From the NCBI GenBank assembly GCA_921293015.1, contig OV121094.1:8236764-8300763 (forward strand): a DNA stretch of 64,000 nucleotides, in the 5' to 3' direction. The notes beneath the pieces are model-generated. The model was not told the origin of the DNA. It saw only the letters and a list, made by a program, of their open reading frames with translations, and did not search any database. Made by a program: the position numbers and the translations under genes. This document shows positions 36,884 through 46,671 of the stretch, piece by piece; position 1 is the first letter of the stretch, and each line of letters starts with the position of its first letter. The stretch comes from Phorcus lineatus. Taxonomy: Eukaryota; Mollusca; Gastropoda; Trochida; Trochidae.

Positions 36884-38547
36884 ATGAAGCTTCTGCTGTG
36901 TGTATTCCTCTTGTTTGTGGTTGTATCTAGTAAGTATACGTGTACGAGTGTCTCGGTATGTTGAATATTGATACATATAGACAAATATTGATAAAAATGT
37001 TTGATAATTTATAAATATTGAAATGTATAGGAGGTACTGATTGGAAGTGAAAATGCCTTGGACAATAATATATTATTTTATGTTTTATAAATACTCAATT
37101 TGTCTTGGTTTGCAGTAAATTGTACACGTGTACACCAAAGGCTAATCATCGGCCTACAAATGTCCTTCGAGTCAGTAGGGCAATTATTATCAAAACGTTC
37201 TCATCTTTACTCATTCTTCACTTAGATAGCATGCTTAAATTATTTTCTAAATTTAGTAGTCGTCTTTGAAAATATTCACGTTAGTCATCGCCTTTAGATT
37301 GCCCATTTTAATTATATTCCTAAGAACATTTCACTTTTACCTTTATGTCTAAGAATTTTAATTTTGTCCATAACCCTAAGAATTCAAGTGACTGTTGCCG
37401 TAAAAATATCCCAAAATTTCTTCACCCTTAGTATTCCCCACTTGATCAAAGACCTGAGAATCCCTAATTTGTGAATAATGGGCTGACGAAATTTGGAGGG
37501 ATGTCCACAAGAAAAAAGGTCTATATTCAACGAAATTTCGACTCTTGTGTCGAGACTAACTTCCGTAAATTCTATGTTCTAAATAAAGATAATTCAGAGT
37601 TATGACATATTTAATAAACAAGTAAATGAATTAAACCTACTCCACTAAAAAGTTCATAAATACGTTACATCGGACCGAGTTTAGTATTTCATGTATCACT
37701 CACACAACATTAGGAAACATAAAAACTCACTTTTACTCTGAGCTCATAAAACATAACTTGAGGTTTCTGGAAGTTTGCTTCTTACATCAAAATAATATCT
37801 TCCATTTGTAACCTTGTTTATAGTCTTTCCCCAGAGCGGCTTCTCAACTTATTTCATTCTCATGCGTAACCTCTGTTACAATTTGAGCAGTTTATGGGGT
37901 AGATATATCCAGTATTTTGATATGTTGCAATCTTTGTTGGTCGAAGACCTGGTATCATCTGTTCTCGTAAGCCGCGACTGTGTGATGAGCACATATATTG
38001 AAGTTAGTTGTCTTATCAACTATTGAATACTTAGTCTATTTTTGCATTGTCAGAGAAAACTAGTGCTTTTTCGACTGTAGTACAATGTGCTCATATAGCT
38101 CAGACTATAGGCGTAAATCGGAGGAGTTAAACGGTATCAGATTGAATAGAAATAATTACTGTTTCTCAGCTTTAAATATCACTACAAGTGGTTTAAGACA
38201 GAACCGATTTTGACTCGAAACATGTGTTGCAAACATTTGAAAAAATAACGTGGGTACGTTTTTAGGGCGAGAGTGCTCTGTTTACGGGTGGTGCGTTTCT
38301 TGATAACCTAATATCAGCTAACTGGGGAATGGTGTAGGAAAGTTACAGGTGTCATGTGCATTAACTCTTTCAACCGATTTCAGATGTGGACGCCTCTGTC
38401 CTGAACTCGGCCTGTCACGCTGGTGGCGGCTCTTGCTACAGCATCTTCACCAACGTGTACTGTATGGGCAAAAGAACTTCCGACGACTGTGGCAGTCCAA
38501 CTTTGTATTGTTGTATGAGCGACCCAAGCATGGGTGTTGGAAAATGA
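36884..38547 (+). CDS. Secreted six-cysteine, beta-defensin-like peptide, sense gene A
   Basis: Two exons, 36,884-36,929 and 38,384-38,547, are joined through a phase-1 intron (TCTA|GTAAGT ... GATTTCAG|ATG). Exon 1 encodes the signal peptide MKLLLCVFLLFVVVS. Exon 2 encodes a 54-residue mature part beginning NVDASVLNSACHAGGGSC. Total length is 69 residues. Cysteine spacing is C-X6-C-X8-C-X8-C-X6-CC with GGG before the second Cys, close to the beta-defensin/crotamine (trans-defensin) pattern C-X6-C...CC. The C terminus is MGVGK-stop; a terminal Gly-Lys is a classical amidation signal after carboxypeptidase trimming. The peptide is not strongly cationic, so an antimicrobial role is unproven; a toxin-like or signalling role is also possible. 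AATAAA lies about 55 bases after the stop. Two more copies of exon 2 follow at 42,687 and 46,329. Confidence 0.75.
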
Positions 38548-38854
38548 TTCTTCTTGGAAGGGGAGTTTACCCACTTACAAACGTCTAACAGAGTGTAAAC
38601 TAATAAAAACAGTGATTTTAAAATTTCTTTTATGGTTTTTTCCCCAGTTTCATTTTATCATTCATTTACTGTCGTAAAATGGTAACGGCTGTGAGATTGA
38701 TTCTAGAACGGGTAAAACGATTTTAAAATAAAGGATGATAATATCAAACAATTATATCAATTATAGTTCACATCCTCCAAAAGGGAGGTCAAGTGACACA
38801 GTGGGCGTTATCTAACATTTTATCAATTTCCAAGCATTCTGATACGGAACCAAC

Positions 38855-38885
38855 TGCGGCGGACCTCCCAATTGCATCAGGAGCT
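38855..38885 (+). repeat. Short duplicated motif GCGGCGGACCTCCCA, copy 1
   Basis: CTGCGGCGGACCTCCCAATTGC here and CAGCGGCGGACCTCCCATCTGC at about 39,701-39,723 share 15 consecutive bases and most of the rest. One frame of the first copy reads NCGGPPNCIRSCPTYIT, reminiscent of the start of a Sushi domain, but a stop precedes it and no acceptor is available. The motif may be a relic of a duplicated exon. Confidence 0.3.
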
Positions 38886-39065
38886 GTCCGACTTATATAA
38901 CCTATCTCCATGGTTACTCAGATATCTCCAGGAACTAATTTACATATCCAGTGTTTCTGTCCTGTACAAATCACATAAAGGCTTTCATGAAATCCGTAAT
39001 CCTAATTATATTAAAATGGATTTCGGGTATATTTGTGATATTGATTTAAATGTTACATGCTTTAG

Positions 39066-39229
39066 ACTTTATAAACGACGATGTGTGTGCCGAGGACGGT
39101 GAGGAAGGATGCAGCTTTAGAGATAATAATAACTCTGTTCTCTCGCTATCGTGTTCACTACCCATCACAGTGAGGTTGTACTACGGGACTAAATATAACT
39201 TCGGATGCATGAAGGTTTCTGTAGATTGA
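39066..39229 (+). CDS. Candidate hidden mature-peptide exon F (four cysteines)
   Basis: The acceptor TGTTACATGCTTTAG is followed by an open frame entered in phase 1 and ending with TGA at 39,227-39,229. The exon is 164 nt, exactly the length of mature exons A, B and D in this cluster, and encodes 54 residues. It begins NFINDDVCAEDGEEGC and continues with SFRDNNNSVLSLSC, SLPITVRLYYGTKYNFGC and MKVSVD. The pattern is C-X7-C-X13-C-X17-C and the N-terminal half is acidic. Residue similarity to the other exons is weak. It would splice in frame to the signal exon at 36,884-36,929. It could be a highly diverged cluster member, the last exon of an unrelated secreted protein, or chance. Confidence 0.4.
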
Positions 39230-39269
39230 TGTAAACAGTCTTGGTAAACAAGGGGGAGAGATGAATTGG

Positions 39270-39555
39270 AGACGAGGCCATTGACAGAGACAAAGAACCC
39301 AGAAGACAGACGAATGAAAAGGTTTCAGAAGACAGAGATACAGATTTCCGTAGAAATACATACTTATTAGACAAAGATTTGGAAAGACAGAGACTAAGAT
39401 TTCCGAAAACAGACATAGACAAAGATTTCAAAAGACAGAGACAGATAAAAGGATTTCAGACAAAAACGAAAACAACAATTTCAGAAGACAGAGGCAAATA
39501 TACCAAAGAGAAGGACATGGAGACACTTTAATATTTCAGAAGACAGGGACAGACA

Positions 39556-39627
<72 letters not shown>
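39270..39627. repeat. Purine-rich degenerate repeat ending in (GA)n
   Basis: Variants of GATTTCAGAAGACAGAGACAG recur about every 30-40 bases from 39,270. They run into an uninterrupted (GA)n tract at 39,561-39,627. The plus strand is strongly purine-rich and could form triplex (H-DNA). Small minus-strand frames here are simple-sequence artefacts. Confidence 0.8.
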
Positions 39628-39630
<3 letters not shown>

Positions 39631-39699
39631 ATAATGTGGACACAGGACTATAAGCAACAGGACTGATAAATCAAATGTAGAGAGCTGATATAGTTATCC

Positions 39700-39730
39700 A
39701 CAGCGGCGGACCTCCCATCTGCGACAGCTC
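39700..39730 (+). repeat. Short duplicated motif GCGGCGGACCTCCCA, copy 2
   Basis: Second copy of the motif at 38,855-38,885, here preceded by TTATCCACAG, an acceptor-like sequence. No longer open frame follows. Confidence 0.3.
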
Positions 39731-40729
39731 GACTCACGGTATAAATACTCTGCACAGCGCTGGCATCTCTTAAACTGCGTTACCTTATTATCATACTCGC
39801 AATCTAACGAGAGGATTTTTAGAAAAAAAATCCATTCATTTTCAAACAATGATGCAGTTTTTGTGACATCTAAAAATAAAATTTATGTTTAACATAGAAC
39901 ATAGATATAGTCAGATGTATAATAAAATCCTATATTTTCAAGTTAGAACGACCAGTCGGAAGCCGACTTTATCCGCCACCTACACTCCAAGAGTCTATTT
40001 ATAGCACTCCAAGACTGCCAGGAACTAAACAGCGCCAATCACTGAGCAGGTTTCTCTACCAATAGGTTACAGCGTGGGGGAATGCAGGGAAGATTCTATT
40101 TGATGTCAGATTATTTGAAGGTAACATTTACAACCTTATAAACGTCTCTTCTTTGATTTTGTGACTTTACTCAACACGTAAATAATTAACATTTTAAAAT
40201 CAGATTAGATCTTGTCTCCCTAATGTAGAATGTCCGTGCAAGCCTAGAAGAAGCATTGATTGAAGCTGCTGTAAGATGAATTACTGCTAAGAATCAAAAC
40301 CTGAAATGTACTAGAACTTCATCGATTCATAATAATAACTGAAAGAAACAATTAATGCATGGCTTTCACTTATGACTCTATAATTATGTACTCTACATAT
40401 GCAGCTGTAACTTTAAAACCGCGGTTAACTTTCAAATCTTTAGTTCTATTATGTAGATTTAAAACACTTTAAAGATTCATGCAATCAATTAAAAGTTGCC
40501 CACGACATAAATCATTAGTAATAGAATGATTTGTGAAAATGAAAGCTTAATCATCTCCTTTTGTTTACTATAAAATTCTGTCCAACTCTCTCATCTTTTA
40601 TGATTGCATAATGAATGATTTCTAAGGAAGTTAAGCGAAACAAAGCTATCTCAAGGAAAGGAAAACAATTGCAAGACAATGATTCAATTAATTAATTTAT
40701 GATCACGGTACAGTTAATGGTACATTTCC

Positions 40730-41453
40730 TCATTTGCCAATGAAAGGAAGAGGGTTGATACAACAGTCCGTCATCTGGAAACTCCCGATGGTACCACAAC
40801 TGTCTTTGGTTCTCTGCTTACAGAGACGGTCGTCCATGATACTGATGCAAAACCCACCTTTAGCCGTGCAGGCGCTGTGCAAGAATACAGCGTCTGAAAC
40901 AAGAACGATAGCTTTTGTATTATTATATTGTCAATGTACATTTTGAAAATAAATAAATGATAGTTTACCAGAGTTTCTTCTTAAATACAGGAGATGATAA
41001 ACGACCTTTCATTTAATTTATTTTTATTTAACTCATTAATGTATTCGTAATAAAGAAGCGAAAGGAGATATGATACAAATAATTTCCTAGTTTTATAGAG
41101 AAATATATGGAATAGTGGTTAGTATACTGTTTTTTTTACCAGCATCTATTTCTAAAGGCTATTAAAACAGTGTTAAACGCTGTTACCGCTATCGCGCGGT
41201 ACCATTGTTTCGTCTGAAGCGGAGTACGCTATAAACATATTGCTTATGAAAGTAACACCACAGATTTAACGTCAATATCTTGAAAAAAAAACGTGTCCAT
41301 TTAAGAAAATTATTATTACAACAATGTAGCTAACATGATGATCTGCTTTATTTTAACCATAATGTATGTTCATGTGTGTAAGAATTCAAACATATTCAAT
41401 ATCTCACTTGAAGTCACTACGGACATGACAAGTAAACAGAACAGAACCTTCAT
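40730..41453 (-). CDS. Secreted six-cysteine peptide, antisense gene D
   Basis: Two minus-strand exons, 41,453-41,408 and 40,893-40,730, are joined in phase 1 (TCAA|GTGAGA ... TTGTTTCAG|ACG). Exon 1 encodes MKVLFCLLVMSVVTS, a signal peptide. Exon 2 (164 nt) encodes 54 residues beginning NAVFLHSACTAKGGFC and ending PLPFIGK-stop. The spacing is C-X6-C-X8-C-X7-C-X10-CC with GG before the second Cys, the same plan as sense gene A but diverged in sequence. It is more basic in the loop KQRTKD. The terminal Gly-Lys could be amidated. The intron is 514 bp. It is a paralogue of gene E (43,291-45,260). Confidence 0.75.
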
Positions 41454-42686
41454 ATTATTCCTGACTCCTTGGAGTCCAAAAACTAGGAAACCAAAAATAC
41501 GCCTTTTAGCTACACGTGAGTGTTCTGTTATCTAAATTTATCTAGTTTCAGTGACATAAATCCTGACCTTGGAATATAATGTTAAGATAACAAGGGATTG
41601 GTCGCTTTGAAACTGTACTGAAGTCTGTTTACAATTACAAAGGCAATTCTGGAGATAAAGGCCTATGAATATTACAATGCACACGTTTCCCACAGTAAAC
41701 TTATATTTGTTTATAGCCCAAAGTCCGGAGATGGTTTCCATTTAATTCAAAAGATTTTCAAGACAGGGATAGGTTAAGTTTAAGTTGAGTAACAATGAAG
41801 TATTTTGCTTGAGTGTATTTAAAGACAATCTTTATAACAAGGACCTTGGTAGCATTATGATGAGGGCTACATCCCCTGGACCTCAGCATGAGGAATGGTA
41901 CAGAAAAAACACAGCATATCTATTAAAAAAGGATTAGTGTTACACTTATTTGTTGGCTGCAGCATCTGAGAAATAAATGCCTGAATTTGTTTACAAAAAC
42001 AGAGACAATTCTGCAGATAAAGGCCTATGAATATTACAACGTACTAGTTTCCAACAATAAACTTATATTTGTTTATAGCCCAATGTCCGGAGATAGTTTC
42101 CATTAAAACTAGAAGATTTTAACTCGTGAAACAAAACAGAATGTGCCCCAATAGAATAAGGTAGAAGGAAAAGCTCTTCTATAGTTTATGTTAATTCCGA
42201 GTTATGACAAATTTAGTAAACAAGTAAATGGATGATACCTTCTCCACTAAAAAGTTCATTAATACGTTACATCGGACCGAGTTTAGTAATTCATGTATCA
42301 CTCACACAACATTTAGAAACATAAAAACTCACTTTCACATTGAGCTCACAACATATAACTTAGTGTTTCTTTTGCGACATTAAGTCTGCTTCTAACATCA
42401 AAATGACCTCTTCCATTTTTTTCCAACTTTGTATAAAGAGCGGCTACTCAATTTATTTCATCCTCATATAACCTGTGTTACAATTTGAGCATTTTGTGGG
42501 CAACGACTGTTTCTATGCTGAAAAAAATCATCAATAGTTTGAAATAGACACTACAAATCACTTGGGTACCATTTAAGCGAGAGTGCAGGTTGTTCAATTT
42601 TTTATAACACAAGATCATCTAATTGGGAGAATGGTTTACGAAAGTGAAAACTGTCATTTGCATTTAAATCTTTCAACCGATTTCAG

Positions 42687-42850
42687 ATGTGGACGCCTCT
42701 GTCCTGAACTCGGCCTGTCACGCTGATGGCGGCTCTTGCTACAGCATCTTCACCAACGTGTACTGTATGGGCAAAAGAACTTCCGACGACTGTGGCAGTC
42801 CAACTTTGTATTGTTGTATGAGCGACCCAAGCATGGGTGTTGGTAAATGA
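42687..42850 (+). CDS. Mature-peptide exon B, no signal exon of its own found
   Basis: The 164-nt exon follows CCGATTTCAG and differs from exon A at only two bases: one changes HAGGGS to HADGGS, the other is silent in the codon before the final Lys. The upstream intron and downstream flank have diverged from A much more. No ATG-plus-signal-peptide exon is visible between exon 1 of gene D (41,453) and this exon. It may therefore be an alternative last exon of the transcript starting at 36,884, spliced over several kb, or an orphan copy. It ends GVGK-stop. No AATAAA lies close after the stop. Confidence 0.55.
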
Positions 42851-43290
42851 TTCCTCTTGGAAGAGGCGTTAACCCACTTATGAACGTGCAACAGTGATTT
42901 TATCGTGTTTGAGTTACTTTTTTCGCCAATATCATTTTATTATTAATTCATTGTCAAATTTAGGAAACAGACGGAGAAATATAATTGAGATTGAAATGAT
43001 AAATGATAAAATGAGATTTAGTTTTCAAATTTTTATATGTAATGAAAATGCAAGATTATTGAGATTTTATATTCAAATTACATTAAACAAATATATGAAA
43101 ATTACAACAAAGGGTGTGGCGAGTTCATTACATTTTTATTCAAAATAAAAATTTTCTCATTTTTAATTTTATTTTTTTTGGCAATAGAAAATAATGCCAA
43201 TATTATTTAAATCAATAACTTTTTCAAAATTCATATATATTCAAGAACAAGCATTTCCAACGATCACGGTTCAGTGCACGGTGCATCTCC

Positions 43291-45260
43291 TCATTTGCCG
43301 AGGTTTGGATGAGGGTTGATACAGCAGTCCTGCATCAGGACGCTGTTACCACAACTGTATTTGGTTCTCTTCATACAGAGACGGTCGTCAATGACACTGA
43401 TGCAAAACCCACCTTGAGCCGTGCAGGCGTTGTGCAGGAATAGTGCGTCTGAAACAAGGACATAGTTTGTGTATGACAATTTTATTTTATTTCATAAAGA
43501 AATGTTTTACCTAAGTATCTTCTTAAATGTAGGATATAATAAACGATTTTTCGTTTAATAGTTATCTCATTGAACTCATTAAAGTATTCGTATTAAAGAA
43601 GCGAAAACAGATAACTCACTAGTTTGATAGAAATAAATGTCAATGCCCGGATACAGGGACCATTAGATTGTATCACTCAAACGCATCTGAAATGTGTCGC
43701 AGCGGGAAAATGGTAAATCACGTTTCAAACATACAGCACGAAATGCACGTGTTAAAGAAATGTATAAATACAGTAATCTCGTAGCCTGACAATTCAGTAA
43801 ATAAAAGCACAACGGAATTATGCCAAAATTGTCGCGAGAAGTAAAAGAGAGGGCTGTTGGTATGGCTGAGATGGAGGCAACAAGGGTCCATATCGCAAGA
43901 AGGTTTGGCTTTACGCCTTTAACAGTAGCCCGGCTTCTGCAACGGTACCGGCAGGACAGATAACAGGCCCAGAACAGGCTGACCGCCAGTTACAACGCCA
44001 AGGGAAGACCGGCATATAAGAATTATCCACTTGCGAAATCTTTTTGTGACGGCAACGGCGACGGCAGCAACAGCACTAGGGCATCGAATAAGTTAACGGA
44101 CAGTGCTGCGAAGATTTGGTGCTGCAGGACTCACATTGATCGACCCTTTCGAGGAATGGCTTTGTCTGCAAACCACCGACTCAAACGACTCTGAGTGGCA
44201 CGACTACTTCGAACCTGGCAAGTTCGAGAATGGCGCCGAGTGTTGTTTTCAGGAGAGAGTCGCTTCAAACTGTATCAGAATGATGCCAGACAGCGGGTTT
44301 ATCGTCGTTGAGGCGAAAGGTTGGCTCCAGCGTGCATTTGAGAGGTCCATCCATTCGGCGGAGGAGGTGTCATGTCGCCTGAATGTTGTGCAGTACATGA
44401 ACAAAATTATACAGCCAGTGGTGCTTCCATTTCTACGAAGTCAACCACAGGGCACGGTGTTACAACACGACAATGCAAGGCCACAGAACGCCACTGTGAC
44501 TGTAGATGTCGTCAACCATCACAACGTTCACGTTTTCCCCTGGCCTGCCAATTCCCCTGATATGAATCCGATCGAGCATCTGTGGGATCATTTGGACAGA
44601 CAGATAGAAGACACCATCAACCCCCTGCAAACGGAAGATCTGGAACTTCCCCTGAGGGAAGAGTGGGAAAGGATTCCACCAAACGTCATCATACGTCTGA
44701 CGTCATCAGTGAGACGACGAATCAAAGCATGTACTGATGCATGCGGGGGTTATACACAATATTGAGACTGTTCGAGTGTAGAAAGTGAACTGTACAAGAA
44801 CGCTATTATCATTAGCATTTGTCGCATAACACCGAAAATCATTTATTTTGACCCCACCAGTGTTCCAGGAGTTATAACATGTCACGTATTACATGTATCC
44901 TTATCTCTTTCCAAATGGATTTATATGGTAATCATTAACTCTAGTTGAGTAAAATATTAAATTTAAACCAGTACACTTTGTTAACTTGTTTTTACTGCCG
45001 ACTGAAGTTGACCTATACTTTCTTTTGCCGCGTCGTTTATATTAACATTGCGTTATAATATAACACCAAAAGCTTAACCTCAATATCTTGAAAAACGTGT
45101 CCAATTTAAGACATTTTTCGTTAAGTCGAAGTAGCTAACATATGATGATCTGCTTTATCTTAACCTTAATGTATATTCATGTGTGTAAGAATTCAAACAT
45201 ATTCAATATCTTACTTGAAGCCACTACGGACATGACGAGCAAACAGATCAGGAGCTTCAT
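43291..45260 (-). CDS. Secreted six-cysteine peptide, antisense gene E
   Basis: Two minus-strand exons, 45,260-45,215 and 43,448-43,291, are joined in phase 1 (TCAA|GTAAGA ... TTGTTTCAG|ACG). The signal peptide is MKLLICLLVMSVVAS. The mature part has 52 residues, begins NALFLHNACTAQGGFC, has the middle ISVIDDRLCMKRTKYSC and ends PHPNLGK-stop. The spacing is C-X6-C-X8-C-X7-C-X8-CC. Compared with gene D the signal exon is nearly identical, but the last third of the mature part has changed and is two codons shorter. The intron carries a Tc1 transposon in the opposite orientation; both splice sites remain intact. A terminal Gly-Lys is again present. Confidence 0.75.
43640..45040 (+). mobile_element. 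Tc1-family DNA transposon insertion (approximate limits)
   Basis: Comparison of the introns of genes D and E shows extra sequence between about 43,640 and 45,040 in E. It contains a Tc1-like transposase open in pieces. I could not define the terminal inverted repeats or a TA duplication by eye, so the limits are those of the non-homologous block. The insertion postdates the duplication that made D and E. Confidence 0.75.
43819..44765 (+). pseudogene. Tc1-like transposase, inactivated
   Basis: ATG 43,819 opens MPKLSREVKERAVGMAE with a helix-turn-helix (THVHIARRFG-like, here RVHIARRFGFTPLTVARLL) and is stopped at about 43,960. Pieces in other frames then read RVLFSGESRFKLY and QRVYRR. From about 44,340 one frame reads LNVVQYMNKIIQPVVLPFL, LQHDNARPQNATVTVDVV and PWPANSPDMNPIEHLWD. 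The Asp of HDNARP and the Glu of NPIEHLWD are 34 residues apart, as in DD34E Tc1 transposases. At least one stop and two frame changes interrupt it, so it is inactive; the C-terminal 130 codons are still open, which suggests moderate age. Confidence 0.9.
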
Positions 45261-46328
45261 GTTACTCCTGACTTCTTGGATGTTGTGAAAATATAGGAAA
45301 CCAAGAATACTCGTGATCCACGTGAGTGTTCTTTTATCTGACTTTATCTACTTTCAGTGGCATAAACCCTGACCTGAGAATATAATGTAAAGATAAGAAG
45401 GAATTGGTAGCTTTGGAACTGTACTGAAGTCTGTTGACAAATCCAATGCAATTCTGCAGATGAAGGCCTATGAATATTACAATGTACACGTTTCCCACAA
45501 TAAACATATAATCGTTTGTAGCCCAAAATCCGGAGATAGTTTCCATTTAAACTAGAAGATTTTAACTCGTGAAACAAAACAGAAAATGTGCCCCAATAGA
45601 ATAAGGTAGAAGGAAAAGCTCTTCTATAGTTTATGTTAATTCCGAGTTATGACAAATTTAGTAAACAAGTAAATGGATGATACCTTCTCGACTAAAACAC
45701 TAAAAAGTTCATTAATACGTTACATCGGACCGAGTTTAGTATTTCATGTATCACTCACACAACATTTAGAAACATAAAAACTCACTTTCACATTTAGCTC
45801 ACAATATATAACTTAGTGTTTCTTTTGCGACATTAAGTCTGCTTCTAACATCAAAATGACCTCTTCCATTTTTTCCAACCTTGTATATAGAGCGGCTATT
45901 TCATCCTCATGTAACTTGTGTTACAATTTGAGCATTTTGTGGGTTATATATATATACAGTATCCAGATATATTACAATGTTACAATGAAAGAGCTTGTTT
46001 CAAACTATGAACTCGAACTGTTTTCGTAAGCTGCTTTAAAAAAAGAGTTCCTTCGACTTTGCGTTGAACACATATATATATTGAAGTTTGTTGTCCAATC
46101 AACAATTGAACACTCAGTCCATTTTCGCAGGGAAAATAGTGCAACGACTGTTTCTAAGCTGAAAAAAATCATCATTAGTTTGAAATAGACGTTACAAATA
46201 ACTTGGGTACCATTTTAGAGCGAGAGTGCAGGTGGTTCAATGTTTTATAACACAATATCATCAATTAGGAGAATGTTTTACGAAAGTCAAAACTGTCATT
46301 TGCATTTAAATCTTTCGACCGATTTCAG

Positions 46329-46525
46329 ATGTGGACGCCTCTGTCCTGAACTCGGCCTGTCACGCTGGTGGCGGCTCTTGCTACAGCATCTTCACCAACG
46401 TGTTCTGTATGGACAAAAGAACTTCCGACGACTGTGGCAGTCCAACTTTGTATTGTTGTATGAGCGACCCAAACATGGGTGTTGGTAAATTATTCCTCCT
46501 GGATGAGGCGTTTACCCAGTTATAA
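46329..46525 (+). CDS. Mature-peptide exon C, stop lost and tail extended
   Basis: The exon follows CCGATTTCAG and keeps all six cysteines. Relative to exon B it has four amino-acid changes (D to G, Y to F, G to D, S to N) and no silent change over the common 161 bases. The stop TGA has become TTA, so the frame continues 12 residues beyond GK (LFLLDEAFTQL...) to TAA at 46,523-46,525. No signal exon lies between it and gene E exon 1. It could be an alternative last exon of the 36,884 transcription unit or a copy that is no longer expressed. AATAAA occurs about 100 bases after the new stop. Confidence 0.5.
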
Positions 46526-46671
46526 ACGTGTAACAGTGATTTTATCGTATTTGAGTTAATTTTTTCGCCGTTTTTATTTTATTATTAATTTATTGTCAAA
46601 TTAAGGAAACAGACGGAAAAATATAATAAATAAGATTTAGTTCTCAATGTTTTATATGTAATGAAATACAT

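Larger units (their letters stand above)
40726..42960. repeat. Segmental duplication unit U2 (antisense gene D + sense exon B)
   Basis: This unit contains, left to right, antisense gene D (exon 2, intron, exon 1), a shared spacer and sense exon B. The same order recurs at 43,260-46,640 (U3). Spacer phrases such as AAACTAGAAGATTTTAACTC, GCCCCAATAGAATAAGGTAG, CATTAATACGTTACATCGG, ACCGAGTTTAGTA and ATGTATCACTCACACAACAT occur in both. The last part of the spacer also precedes exon A (37,600-37,780). U2 and U3 flanks are more alike than either is to A, so the A-like exon duplicated first and the two-gene unit later. Confidence 0.8.
43260..46640. repeat. Segmental duplication unit U3 (antisense gene E + sense exon C, with Tc1 inside)
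   Basis: The order is the same as U2: antisense gene, spacer, sense exon. U3 is about 1.2-1.3 kb longer because a Tc1-type transposon lies in the gene E intron (intron E 1,766 bp versus intron D 514 bp). Spacer sequence 45,560-45,860 matches 42,100-42,420 closely. Confidence 0.8.

Noticed and set aside
37117-37226. Acceptor TTTGCAG followed by a short open frame before exon A
   Set aside because: It has one cysteine, no similarity to cluster exons, and a similar CAGTAAATTGT phrase occurs elsewhere by chance (48,587).
38349-38588. 79-residue frame (and 46,240-46,488, 38,380-38,574) over the peptide exons
   Set aside because: They are other frames over mature exons A and C; the cysteine-rich frame with splice sites and conserved stop is the real one.
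39158-39431. 67- and 80-residue minus-strand frames
   Set aside because: They are simple-sequence frames across the purine-rich repeat and exon F.
40734-40946. 70-residue plus-strand frame
   Set aside because: It is antisense to exon 2 of gene D.
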